Position numbers and translations under genes: made by a program
Shown here: in pieces, positions 1 through 7,885 of the stretch
Layout: every line of letters starts with the position of its first letter
Numbering within the stretch: position 1 is the first letter of the stretch
The notes under the pieces: model-generated
Databases searched by the model: none
Told to the model about the DNA's origin: nothing
Seen by the model: the letters and a program-made list of their open reading frames with translations, nothing else
Source of the DNA: Mycobacterium sherrisii
Lineage (GTDB): Bacteria > Actinomycetota > Actinomycetes > Mycobacteriales > Mycobacteriaceae
Assembly: GCF_002102355.1 (NCBI RefSeq)
Contig: NZ_LQPT01000040.1
Location: 124,001 to 188,000 of the forward strand
Length of the DNA stretch: 64,000 bases
Reading direction: 5' to 3'

Positions 1-1275
1 CTGCCGGAACTCTGCGATGCGATCCTCGACCACGATCGGCCCATTCACGTGCCCTGTGACGACTCCGTGGTGCGCGTCGTAAGGGACGACGCCGAAGGCA
101 GCGAACTCCCGCTGCGCCGGTCCCGCGGCTACGCACCGCTGCCGATCGACCTGAACCTCGATGGGCGCATCGACGCGCGACGGGCCCCCAGCGTCCTGGC
201 GGTGGGCGGGGAACTGAAGAACACCTTCTGTCTCACCGACGGTGCGCTCGCCTACCTGTCCGGTCATATCGGGGACATGGCTACCTGGGAGACCCTGCGT
301 GCATTCGAGCGGGCGGTTGGTCAACTCAGCGAGATCCGAGGCACCCCAACACGATTCGCGGCCGACCTGCATCCGGGGTATCACACCCGCAATTGGGCCG
401 AGCGCCACGGCGGCGGCAGGCCACTGGATCTGATCCAACACCACCACGCGCACGTCGTGTCGCTGTTGGCCGAACACGGGCGCATCGGCGAACCTGTCGT
501 GGGCGTGGCCTTCGACGGCACCGGCTACGGTCCCGATCACACCATCTGGGGCGGGGAGATTCTCACCCTCGGGCCGGACAGCCACCGCTTCGCGCGGGCG
601 GCCCACCTGCGTCCGGCGCCACTGCCCGGCGGCGACTCGGCGATCCGCAATCCATGGCGGGCGGCACTGTCCCAGTTATGGATCGCCGGCATCGACTTCG
701 GCGGCGACCTCGCACCGGTCGCCGCAGCCACCCCGGACGAACTACGGCTGGTCCGCTCGCAATTGGAAACCGGTGCGGGATGTGTCCCGTGTTCCAGCGT
801 GGGGCGGCTGTTCGACGCGGTCGCGTCGCTACTCGGGGTGCGACACCGCGTCGACTACGAAGGCCAGGCCGCGATCGAACTCGAGGCACTCGCCGAACGC
901 GCCGACGGCCCCGTTCCCTCGCTACCGCTGCCGGTCCGTCCCAACGGGGTGATCGACCCAACCACCCTGATCCAAACGATGGTCTCGGCGCTGTACGCCG
1001 GTACCCCACCCGCGCGGCTGGCCGCCGCGTTTCACCGGGCGATCGCGGCCGCGGTCGCCAAGGCAGTCTCGCTGGTGGCCGGGCCCACCCGACTGGTCGG
1101 CCTTACTGGCGGCGTGTTCCAGAACGTACTGCTGCTACGCCTATGTCGGGAATTGTTGCAAAACAACGGCTTTGAGGTGCTGAGCCACCACTTGGTGCCA
1201 CCTAACGACGGCGGACTGGCGTTGGGACAGGCAGTGATCTCGATGCTGACCGCGCTCGAGGAGGCAAAGACATGA
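1..1275 (+). CDS. hypF: Carbamoyltransferase HypF, C-terminal part (cut by window edge)
   Basis: HypF makes the thiocarboxamide on HypE that becomes the cyanide ligands of the [NiFe]-hydrogenase active site, from carbamoyl phosphate and ATP. The frame is open from base 1, so the acylphosphatase, zinc-finger and most of the YrdC-like part lie outside the window. Visible are the end of the YrdC-like domain (PCDDSVVRVV, then RSRGYAP) and the complete Kae1-like domain: ELKNTFCL, DLHPGYHTR, the metal-binding HHHAH, GGVFQN and NDGGLALGQ near the C-terminus. The apparent ATG at base 49 is internal. The next gene overlaps its end by 4 bases, so it is translated as part of the hyp operon. Identification is firm. 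Confidence 0.96.
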   Translation: MPELCDAILDHDRPIHVPCDDSVVRVVRDDAEGSELPLRRSRGYAPLPIDLNLDGRIDARRAPSVLAVGGELKNTFCLTDGALAYLSGHIGDMATWETLRAFERAVGQLSEIRGTPTRFAADLHPGYHTRNWAERHGGGRPLDLIQHHHAHVVSLLAEHGRIGEPVVGVAFDGTGYGPDHTIWGGEILTLGPDSHRFARAAHLRPAPLPGGDSAIRNPWRAALSQLWIAGIDFGGDLAPVAAATPDELRLVRSQLETGAGCVPCSSVGRLFDAVASLLGVRHRVDYEGQAAIELEALAERADGPVPSLPLPVRPNGVIDPTTLIQTMVSALYAGTPPARLAAAFHRAIAAAVAKAVSLVAGPTRLVGLTGGVFQNVLLLRLCRELLQNNGFEVLSHHLVPPNDGGLALGQAVISMLTALEEAKT

Positions 1276-2000
1276 CACCCATCGCCGCGATCGACCGCGG
1301 ACTGAGCGCCGGGCTGGCCGCCGAACTAACCGACGACCTGGCCGCCACGGCCTTCACCGTGGCGAAGCGATTCGCCGCGGGCGCCACCATGTGGTCGATC
1401 GCCCCGTCCTGGGAACCGCATGCCCTGCACATCGCGGTCGAATTCGTCCATCCGGTGATCATGGGCAAACGGGCGTTACCGGCGGTCGCGCTCACCGGAC
1501 CGGATCTGGTGGACCTGGCGCGAGTGTCGGTGCAGCCCGGCGACGTCGTGATCGCCGTTGCCGGCGCCGACGACGCGCAGGCACGTTCGGTGCTGCGCCG
1601 AGCCCCGGCATGGGGAGCCACCACGATCTGGATCGGCAGCGGCGCCCGGCCGCCGGCCGGTGCCGCCGATCACGTGCTCTGGCTCGACGATCCCGATCCG
1701 CGGGTGCCGGCAACCGGCGGATTCGTGCTGTTTTACCACCTGCTGTGGGAGCTCACCCATGTCTGTTTCGAGCACTCCGGGCTGCTCAAACCCGAATGCG
1801 CCGAAGACATTTGCCTCACCTGCAGCGACGAAGGCCGGCTGGGCGAGGTCGTGGGCCCCTCGACCGGCGGGCAGGCCGCGGTCCGCACGGCCCGCGGGGT
1901 GCAGAACGTGATCACGACGCTGGTCGAGCCGGTCGCCGCCGGCGACCTGGTGCTGGTGCACGCAGGCACGGCAATCAGCAAGATCCAGGAGGGTCTTTGA
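1272..2000 (+). CDS. SIS-like domain fused to a HypC/HupF chaperone domain
   Basis: This 242-residue protein has two parts. Residues 1-165 look like a degenerate sugar-isomerase (SIS)-type fold. Residues about 175-242 are a HypC-like beta-barrel: ICLTCSDEGRLGEVV followed by a hydrophobic core and VHAGTAISKI, the usual HypC end (VHVGFAxxKI). Free HypC uses its N-terminal Cys2 to carry the Fe(CN)2CO unit to the large subunit; here the equivalent Cys is internal, beside a second Cys, and cannot become N-terminal without cleavage. The start overlaps hypF by 4 bases and the stop overlaps the next ATG. It is a hydrogenase-maturation protein by context, but the role of the fused SIS part is unknown to me. 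A canonical HypC is encoded 1.8 kb downstream. Confidence 0.85.
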   Translation: MTPIAAIDRGLSAGLAAELTDDLAATAFTVAKRFAAGATMWSIAPSWEPHALHIAVEFVHPVIMGKRALPAVALTGPDLVDLARVSVQPGDVVIAVAGADDAQARSVLRRAPAWGATTIWIGSGARPPAGAADHVLWLDDPDPRVPATGGFVLFYHLLWELTHVCFEHSGLLKPECAEDICLTCSDEGRLGEVVGPSTGGQAAVRTARGVQNVITTLVEPVAAGDLVLVHAGTAISKIQEGL

Positions 2001-2665
2001 TGAGCGACGAACCCACCAACTTCCTCTACCCCTTCATCGACGCCGAAGAGAGCGACCCACCCTCGCTGCTCGCCGACCTGGCCGCATCAGCACAGGCCAA
2101 GGCGGCCGAGAGCCTGGCGTTGCGGCGCTCAACCCTGCAGGCCAATGCGGAACTGCTGGAGCTGGCGGGCGCCGAGACGGCGCGCCGCTTCGCCGCCGGC
2201 GGCCGGATGTTCACCTTCGGAAACGGCGGCAGCTGTACGGATGCCACCACCCTCGCGAGCTTGTTCGCCAGGCCGCCGACCGGCGGATCGCTGCCGGCCT
2301 GGTCGCTGACCGCCGACCAGGCCATCATGACCGCTCTGGGCAACGACGTCGGATTCGAGCTGGTGTTCGCCCGCCAGCTGATCGCCCGCGCGAAAGCCGG
2401 CGACGTCGCGATCGCGATATCCACCAGCGGCAACTCGCCGAACCTGCTCACCGCGCTGGCCGAGGCGCACCAACGTGGCCTCTACACAATCGGTTTCGCC
2501 GGCTATGACGGCGGCGCCTTCGTGGACAACCCGAACGTGAACGCCGGCTTCATCGTTCATTCGCAAAGTGTGCACCGGATCCAGGAATCGCAAGCGCTGC
2601 TCGGTTACCAGCTGTGGCTGACCGTCCACAAACGACTCGACAACCACGGTGTGGGGGCCGCATGA
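2000..2665 (+). CDS. GmhA-like SIS-domain protein in the hyp operon
   Basis: This 221-residue protein has a single SIS domain related to phosphoheptose isomerase GmhA: the phosphate-binding loop FGNGGSCTD (about residues 74-82), the second loop SGNSPN, and RIQESQALLGYQLW near the end, where GmhA has RIQExH. The histidines usual in the last helix of GmhA are replaced (ESQ, LGY), so isomerase activity is doubtful; that comparison is from memory of the family. It overlaps both neighbours by ATGA junctions, which indicates translational coupling to hydrogenase maturation rather than to heptose synthesis, and no heptose pathway gene is nearby. Automatic annotation would call it sedoheptulose-7-phosphate isomerase; I consider the function open. 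Confidence 0.85.
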   Translation: MSDEPTNFLYPFIDAEESDPPSLLADLAASAQAKAAESLALRRSTLQANAELLELAGAETARRFAAGGRMFTFGNGGSCTDATTLASLFARPPTGGSLPAWSLTADQAIMTALGNDVGFELVFARQLIARAKAGDVAIAISTSGNSPNLLTALAEAHQRGLYTIGFAGYDGGAFVDNPNVNAGFIVHSQSVHRIQESQALLGYQLWLTVHKRLDNHGVGAA

Positions 2666-3762
2666 ACAAGTACCTGGCATCGGGACCGCGCTTCGCCGAA
2701 GGCGAGGTTATCGAGCGGATCGAGTCATTCCGGCGGCGCCGGCCGCGGTTGCTCGACGATCACGTGACGCTAGCGCACGGCGCCGGCGGCAAAGCGTCGG
2801 CGGCATTGCTGGACGCCGTGTTTGTGCAAGCGTTCCGCAATCCGGCGCTGGAGTCACTGGGTGACGGCGCGGTGCTCACCTTGCCCGGCGGGCAGCGACT
2901 GGCCATGTCCACGGATTCGTTTGTCGTGCAGCCCAGGCGCTTTCCCGGCGGCTCCGTGGGTGCCCTCGCCGTGCACGGCACCTGCAACGACCTGGCGATG
3001 ACCGGCGCGGTGCCCGCCTGGATCTCGGCGGCATTCGTGCTCGAAGAGGGCTTCCCCATCGCCGAGTTGAAAGAGATCGTCGCCGATATGGCGACGGCGG
3101 CGGCCAATTGCGGCGTGCAGATCGTCACCGGCGACACCAAGGTGGTCCCGGCAGGCGCCGCCGACGGCCTGTTCGTCACCACCACCGGAGCCGGCGTGAT
3201 TCCGTCCGGGCGGACGCTGTCGGCCGATTCGGTTCGCGTCGGCGACAAACTGCTGCTCTCCGGGACTATGGGCGACCACGGCATGGCGGTCATGCTGGCC
3301 CGCGGCGATCTGGCCATCGACGCCGACATCCGCTCCGACACCGCCTCGCTGGGCCCGCTGGTGGAATTGCTGATGGCCGCGGCCCCGTCAACCCGTTGGA
3401 TGCGCGACGCCACCCGCGGCGGGGTCGGCACCGTGTGCAACGAGCTGGCCCAGGCGTGCGGCTTCGGAGTGCTGCTCGACGAGCGACGGCTTCCCGTACA
3501 GCCCACCGTGACCGGCGCGTGCGAGCTGCTCGGTATCGACCCGCTCTACGTGGCCAACGAGGGCAAGTTCGTCGCCGTCGTCGCGGCCGAGGAGGCCGAA
3601 CCCGGGTTGCGGGCGCTGCGGTCGCACCCGTTGGGCGCCGAGGCCGCCGAAGTAGGGGAAATCGTCGCCGAACCAGCCGAAAGCGTGGTGCTGCGAACCG
3701 GTTTCGGCGGCACTCGGATCGTCGACATGCTGGTCGGCGACCCGTTGCCGAGAATTTGCTAA
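2662..3762 (+). CDS. hypE: Hydrogenase maturation carbamoyl dehydratase HypE
   Basis: HypE receives a carbamoyl group from HypF on its C-terminal cysteine, dehydrates it with ATP to a thiocyanate and passes cyanide to the HypC-HypD complex. The protein of 366 residues has the AirS/PurM fold: LAHGAGGKAS (residues 38-46), STDSFVV, HGTCNDLAM, GDTKVV and RDATRGG. It ends exactly in the diagnostic PRIC, the cysteine being the carbamoylated residue. The start is the ATG at 2662, overlapping the stop of the SIS gene; an in-frame ATG 48 bases upstream lies inside that gene and is unlikely. Confidence 0.97.
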   Translation: MNKYLASGPRFAEGEVIERIESFRRRRPRLLDDHVTLAHGAGGKASAALLDAVFVQAFRNPALESLGDGAVLTLPGGQRLAMSTDSFVVQPRRFPGGSVGALAVHGTCNDLAMTGAVPAWISAAFVLEEGFPIAELKEIVADMATAAANCGVQIVTGDTKVVPAGAADGLFVTTTGAGVIPSGRTLSADSVRVGDKLLLSGTMGDHGMAVMLARGDLAIDADIRSDTASLGPLVELLMAAAPSTRWMRDATRGGVGTVCNELAQACGFGVLLDERRLPVQPTVTGACELLGIDPLYVANEGKFVAVVAAEEAEPGLRALRSHPLGAEAAEVGEIVAEPAESVVLRTGFGGTRIVDMLVGDPLPRIC

Positions 3763-3790
3763 GCCGCAGACCGCAAGGAGGTGCGCCCAC

Positions 3791-4063
3791 ATGTGTCTTG
3801 GCATTCCAGGACGAATCGTCGAAATCACCGACCCCGCCAACTATCTGGCGAAGGTCGACGTCAGCGGCGTGCAACGGACAATCAGCGTGCGGCTGCTGCA
3901 AAACGACATGCCGGACCCCGACGAGTGGGTGCTAGTCCACGTGGGCTTCGCGATGGCCAAGATCGACGAGACCGAGGCGATGCGCACCCTGGCCGCGATC
4001 CAGAAGCTCGGCGACGCCTACACCACCGAGATGGCGGCCTTCGACTCGTCGGCGATCGGCTAA
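3791..4063 (+). CDS. hypC: Hydrogenase assembly chaperone HypC
   Basis: This 90-residue HypC/HupF family chaperone shuttles the iron unit between HypD and the hydrogenase large-subunit precursor. It begins MCLGIPGRIVEI with the essential Cys2 exposed after Met removal, and contains the conserved VLVHVGFAMAKID. The start is supported by a strong AGGAGGTG ribosome site 5-10 bases upstream (about 3776-3783). It lies 28 bases after hypE and 11 before hypD, the only non-overlapping junctions of the cluster, and both are led by strong ribosome sites, perhaps to raise HypC and HypD expression. It is the standard copy beside the SIS-fused HypC domain upstream. Confidence 0.97.
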   Translation: MCLGIPGRIVEITDPANYLAKVDVSGVQRTISVRLLQNDMPDPDEWVLVHVGFAMAKIDETEAMRTLAAIQKLGDAYTTEMAAFDSSAIG

Positions 4064-4074
4064 GGAGGATCGAC

Positions 4075-5205
4075 GTGAAATTTGTTGACGAATTCCGCGA
4101 TCCCGCCGCAGCGCGAAAGCTACTCGTGGCCATCGAACACCTGGCCGGAACCGACGGCGAACACTTCAAGTTCATGGAGGTGTGCGGCGGGCACACGCAC
4201 ACCATCTACCGGCACGGCATCGAGCACCTGTTGCCCGAAACCGTCGAACTGGTGCACGGCCCGGGATGCCCGGTCTGCGTGATCCCGATGGGCCGCATCG
4301 ACGACGCGATGTGGCTGGCCGCGCAGCCGGGCGTGACCTTCACCTGCTTCGGCGACATGATGCGGGTGCCCGGATCGAACGGAAGTCTGTTGGACGCCAG
4401 AGCCCGCGGCGCCGATGTGCGGTTCGTGTACTCCCCGCTGGACGCGCTGAAGGTTGCGATCGACAACCCGGACAAACACGTCGTGTTCTTCGCAATCGGG
4501 TTCGAGACCACCGCCCCGTCGACTGCGGTCACGCTGGTGCGGGCGCGCGAGCTGGGGCTGGCCAACTTCACTGTGTTCTGCAACCACGTCACGATCGTCC
4601 CGCCGATCAAGGCGATCCTGGAATCACCGGATCTGCGGCTGTCGGGCTTCATCGGACCCGGGCACGTGTCGACGGTGGTGGGCAATCGCCCCTACCGGTT
4701 CGTTCCTGAGGTATACCGAAAGCCGTTGGTAGTGGCCGGGTTCGAGCCACTGGACATCCTGGCGTCGGTCACGATGCTACTCCGTCAGATTCGTGACGGC
4801 CGCTGCGAGGTGGAGAATCAATACCAGCGGGTGGTGCCCGAGCACGGCAACCCCGCCGCCCTGGCCCTGATGGGCAAGGTGTTCGCGCTGCGGCCGCACT
4901 TCGAATGGCGCGGCCTGGGCTTCATCTCCCAAAGCGCGCTGCGGCTGCACGACGATTTCGCGGAATACGACGCCGAGCTGCGCTTCGCGATGCCGGGCGT
5001 GCGGGTCGCCGACCCGAAGGCCTGTCAGTGCGGCGAGGTCCTCAAGGGTGTGCTCAAGCCTTGGGAATGCAAGGTTTTCGGCACCGCCTGCACGCCGGAG
5101 ACCCCGATCGGCACCTGCATGGTATCCCCCGAGGGCGCATGCGCGGCCTACTACAACTTCGGCCGGATGCATCGAGACGCCGTCAAACTTGTGGGGCGCA
5201 CTTGA
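4075..5205 (+). CDS. hypD: Hydrogenase iron-ligand assembly protein HypD
   Basis: HypD is the [4Fe-4S] scaffold on which Fe(CN)2CO is assembled with HypC and HypE. The 376-residue protein starts KFVDEFRD, typical of the family, and carries CGGHTHTIYRHG (residues 37-48), GPGCPVC (62-68), IGFETTAPS and a C-terminal cysteine set in CQCGEV, WECKVFGTAC and GTCMVSPEGAC that holds the cluster. The start is GTG at 4075, led by TAAGGAGGA, where the TAA is the hypC stop. Length and motifs are complete. It overlaps the next gene by a TTGA junction. Confidence 0.97.
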   Translation: MKFVDEFRDPAAARKLLVAIEHLAGTDGEHFKFMEVCGGHTHTIYRHGIEHLLPETVELVHGPGCPVCVIPMGRIDDAMWLAAQPGVTFTCFGDMMRVPGSNGSLLDARARGADVRFVYSPLDALKVAIDNPDKHVVFFAIGFETTAPSTAVTLVRARELGLANFTVFCNHVTIVPPIKAILESPDLRLSGFIGPGHVSTVVGNRPYRFVPEVYRKPLVVAGFEPLDILASVTMLLRQIRDGRCEVENQYQRVVPEHGNPAALALMGKVFALRPHFEWRGLGFISQSALRLHDDFAEYDAELRFAMPGVRVADPKACQCGEVLKGVLKPWECKVFGTACTPETPIGTCMVSPEGACAAYYNFGRMHRDAVKLVGRT

Positions 5206-5945
5206 GCGACACGACAATCCGGCGCGGCGCGGACATGTTCGCCCGCTACGCGCATGCGCCCAACGCGCTGGGCTATTGCGGCCCACCACTGGGAGCGACA
5301 TTGCGCGCCGGCTCGGTCGCCCAGATACGCGCTGCGGCGGCAAAGTTCTCCGGAGCCTGGCCGTACCTGCGGGTGCTGGCCAGCCTGAGCGGGATCGACG
5401 ACCCGCTGGACTACCGGGTCGTCGAATCGTACTGGCTGGGCGGCGGGATCGGTGCAGCGCTGGACCCGGCCCAGTTCCTCGACGCGTTGCTGGCGATCAT
5501 CGGCCCGCAGGCCGGCCACTACTGGTCGCACCTCACGCCGGACCTGGCCCGCGAGGCCGCCGGCAATCACTGCTTCCACGTCTTCGGCGTCTATCCGTGG
5601 ACGCGATTTCTCGGTCGGGGCGCCGATCAGCATCCGCTGGACGTGCTGGACAATTGCCGAATAGCTTGGGGCACCGTGGTTTCCCGCACCGGCGACACGG
5701 TCGAACTACGGTGCCGGCGGTTGGTCTGCGACGGTGACGGTCTCGCGCTGGGCGAACCGGCGGTGCGCACCTTGGACGTCTGCGCCGACGGGCACAGCGC
5801 GCTGCCCGGGGTGGCCGTCGGCGACGAGGTCGCGGTGCACTGGGACCGGTTGTGCGGCCGGCTGGACGCCGAGCAGGCACGCAGACTCGCCGACAGCACC
5901 CACCGCCAATTGCGGGTGACCAGCCGGCGGCTGGCCCGAGTCTAG
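5202..5945 (+). CDS. Conserved hyp-operon protein, DUF6390-like
   Basis: This protein of about 247 residues starts at a TTG overlapping the hypD stop; an ATG 33 bases later (FARYAHAPNALGYCGPP) is the alternative. I recognise it as the actinobacterial DUF6390-type family that accompanies hydrogenase maturation genes; no enzymatic motif is known to me. Visible features are a conserved N-terminal YAHAPNALGYCGPP, a central NHCFHVFGVYPWTRFL rich in His and aromatics, and a C-terminal region (GVAVGDEVAVHWDRLCG) that resembles a small beta-barrel of HypC/HupF style. There is no signal peptide or membrane span. A cytosolic accessory in hydrogenase assembly is an inference from coupling to hypD. Confidence 0.75.
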   Translation: MSDTTIRRGADMFARYAHAPNALGYCGPPLGATLRAGSVAQIRAAAAKFSGAWPYLRVLASLSGIDDPLDYRVVESYWLGGGIGAALDPAQFLDALLAIIGPQAGHYWSHLTPDLAREAAGNHCFHVFGVYPWTRFLGRGADQHPLDVLDNCRIAWGTVVSRTGDTVELRCRRLVCDGDGLALGEPAVRTLDVCADGHSALPGVAVGDEVAVHWDRLCGRLDAEQARRLADSTHRQLRVTSRRLARV

Positions 5946-5964
5946 GCCCTGCCAGACTGGGCCC

Positions 5965-7107
5965 ATGTCTGGTCCAGCGCCCGGTTCCCTGTGTGATGTG
6001 CTGCCCGCGAGTGCCGCACTGCTCGGGATTGCGGGCAGCGCCGACCGGTTAGGCGTGACGGAATCGGTTGCCGCGCAGGTGGATCGGGTCGCGGTGCTGC
6101 TGGTCGACGGCCTCGGCTGGCACCTATTGCCACAGCTAGCGCCCAGCGCGCCGCTGCTTGCCTGCGTGCTGGGCGGCGGCACCGGACGGCTGACCCGGCT
6201 GGAGTGCACCTTCCCGTCCACCACGCCGAGCAGCCTGGTGTCGCTGGGTACCGGCACGCCACCGGGCGCGCACGGCATCCTCGGCTTCACCGTCAACGTC
6301 CCGGGCACCGATCGGGTGCTGACCCACATCTATTGGCGCTCGGACTCACCCGGGGCCCCGCCGCACGCCCAATGGCAGCCGGTGCCGACCTGGTTCGAGC
6401 GGCTCGAGCGGTCCGGGGTGGCCACCCGGGCGGTGCTGCCGCAGCTGTTTGTGGGCAGCGGGCTGACCGACGCGGCGTATCGCGGCGCCACCGTGCGCCC
6501 GGCGAGCCCGACCGACGACTATGCCCAACTGATGATCGACGAACTGCACGCCGCGCCGGGGCTAGTCTACGGCTACATCGCCGACCTGGACACCGCCGCA
6601 CACGTCTTCGGCATTGGATCGCCGCACTGGCATCAGGCGGCCGCACGCGTCGACATGCTGCTGACCCGCCTGGTCGACGCATTACCCGCGAACACCACAC
6701 TGCTGGTCACCGCCGACCACGGCGGCCTGAACGTGCCGCCGCAGGCCCGCGTCGACCTGGACACCGACCCACGGCTGAGCGCGGGAATCCGGGTGGTCGC
6801 GGGGGAACCGCGGGTGCGCTACCTGCACACCGAACCGGGTGCCGCCGCCGATGTGCGCGCGGCGTGGAGCGAGGTGCTCGACGGCCGGGCCGTGGTCTAC
6901 ACCCGCGAACAGGCGGTCGCCACCGGCATGTTCGGGCCGGTCGATCCGCGGCATCTGGCGCGAATCGGTGACATCGTCGTCATCTGCACCGGCGACACGG
7001 CGGTACTGGCGACCGAGCACGAGCCCCCGGAAGCGGCCCGCCTTGTCGGTTTTCACGGCGGTGCCACGCCCGTCGAAATGGACATACCGCTCATCGTGTT
7101 CGAATAG
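5965..7107 (+). CDS. Alkaline phosphatase superfamily / type I phosphodiesterase-like protein
   Basis: A 380-residue protein of the alkaline-phosphatase superfamily close to nucleotide pyrophosphatase/phosphodiesterases. Metal and nucleophile motifs are in the family order: VLLVDGLGW (residues 44-52) with the first metal Asp, PSTTPSS (84-90) with the likely Thr nucleophile, YIADLDTAAH, VTADHGG and a final GFHGG. There is no signal peptide, so it is probably cytosolic. It follows the DUF6390-like gene by 19 bases and could belong to the same transcript, but its family has no known link to hydrogenase and the substrate cannot be told from sequence. Confidence 0.88.
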   Translation: MSGPAPGSLCDVLPASAALLGIAGSADRLGVTESVAAQVDRVAVLLVDGLGWHLLPQLAPSAPLLACVLGGGTGRLTRLECTFPSTTPSSLVSLGTGTPPGAHGILGFTVNVPGTDRVLTHIYWRSDSPGAPPHAQWQPVPTWFERLERSGVATRAVLPQLFVGSGLTDAAYRGATVRPASPTDDYAQLMIDELHAAPGLVYGYIADLDTAAHVFGIGSPHWHQAAARVDMLLTRLVDALPANTTLLVTADHGGLNVPPQARVDLDTDPRLSAGIRVVAGEPRVRYLHTEPGAAADVRAAWSEVLDGRAVVYTREQAVATGMFGPVDPRHLARIGDIVVICTGDTAVLATEHEPPEAARLVGFHGGATPVEMDIPLIVFE

Positions 7108-7277
7108 CAGGCGACGTGCCGATTAGGCACGGCACAAGCTCGGGATCGCGGTCGCACAACGCGAATCACGGCACACATTCGCAGTGTTTCGCTCGCCGGA
7201 ACCCACAACGGACTCCGACCTTTCTCACAGCTTTGGTCAGCTGACGAGCAAGGTTCGTCGGCTACAGTCTGACCACT

Positions 7278-7730
7278 GTGAACGGGCACGGTGGCAAGAA
7301 CTTTCGGCGGTGGCAGCCCGCCATCGCGATTGTGGCGGCATTGAGCCTGTTCGTCAGTCTCGTCGCGGGTGATGCGTTGCGATCCCAGTTTTCTGCGGCC
7401 TCCCTCCCCGAACCGGCGGCCTGGTTGCACGCCACCCCGGACACCGAGGGCCACGCCGCACAGCAGGCAGCCGACGGCAATGCGGCGGCCCACGTGCAAC
7501 ATGCGTCGTGGGGAGCGTCCCCCCAGCACAAGAAGCCGTTCCACAGCACCTGGATGACACACGGCCGGCCGGATACCTGGCCGCGCATGCAAACCGCGCT
7601 ACTGTGGCCGGCGCTCCCGGCTTCCTTTGCTAACAACACTTTTCACCCAGGCGAGGGTGATGTCGGCCCGCCCCAGACCCAGCATCCCGACCAGGACATT
7701 CTTGCCCTGAACTGTATCGCTCGTCGCTGA
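7278..7730 (+). CDS. Small exported or membrane-anchored hypothetical protein
   Basis: I do not recognise a family for this 150-residue protein. It starts at a GTG (7278) and has a basic N-terminus followed by a hydrophobic stretch at about residues 14-32, consistent with a signal peptide or anchor. The middle is rich in Ala, His and Gln (GHAAQQAADGNAAAHVQHASW), the rest in Pro and Trp, with no catalytic motif and one Cys near the end. The 170 bases before it show no clear feature. Codon usage has the normal high-GC third position, which favours a real gene. Function unknown. Confidence 0.55.
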   Translation: MNGHGGKNFRRWQPAIAIVAALSLFVSLVAGDALRSQFSAASLPEPAAWLHATPDTEGHAAQQAADGNAAAHVQHASWGASPQHKKPFHSTWMTHGRPDTWPRMQTALLWPALPASFANNTFHPGEGDVGPPQTQHPDQDILALNCIARR

Positions 7731-7885
7731 TCCCGCGCCACCAGCCGGTCGGCACCTCCCTTTGCCCTACGCGGCGAATGAGGCCGTGCCGGTCAGCACC
7801 AAGGCAGTGGTCGTTCTCAGCATCGATGCTTTGAAGGGAAATTTATGTTTTCGTGTCATTTCGCCAGCAAAAGAGCGAGGTAGCA

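Noticed and set aside
2000-2665. Annotation of the SIS protein as phosphoheptose isomerase
   Set aside because: Catalytic His positions differ from GmhA and the gene is coupled to hyp genes; no heptose pathway genes are nearby.
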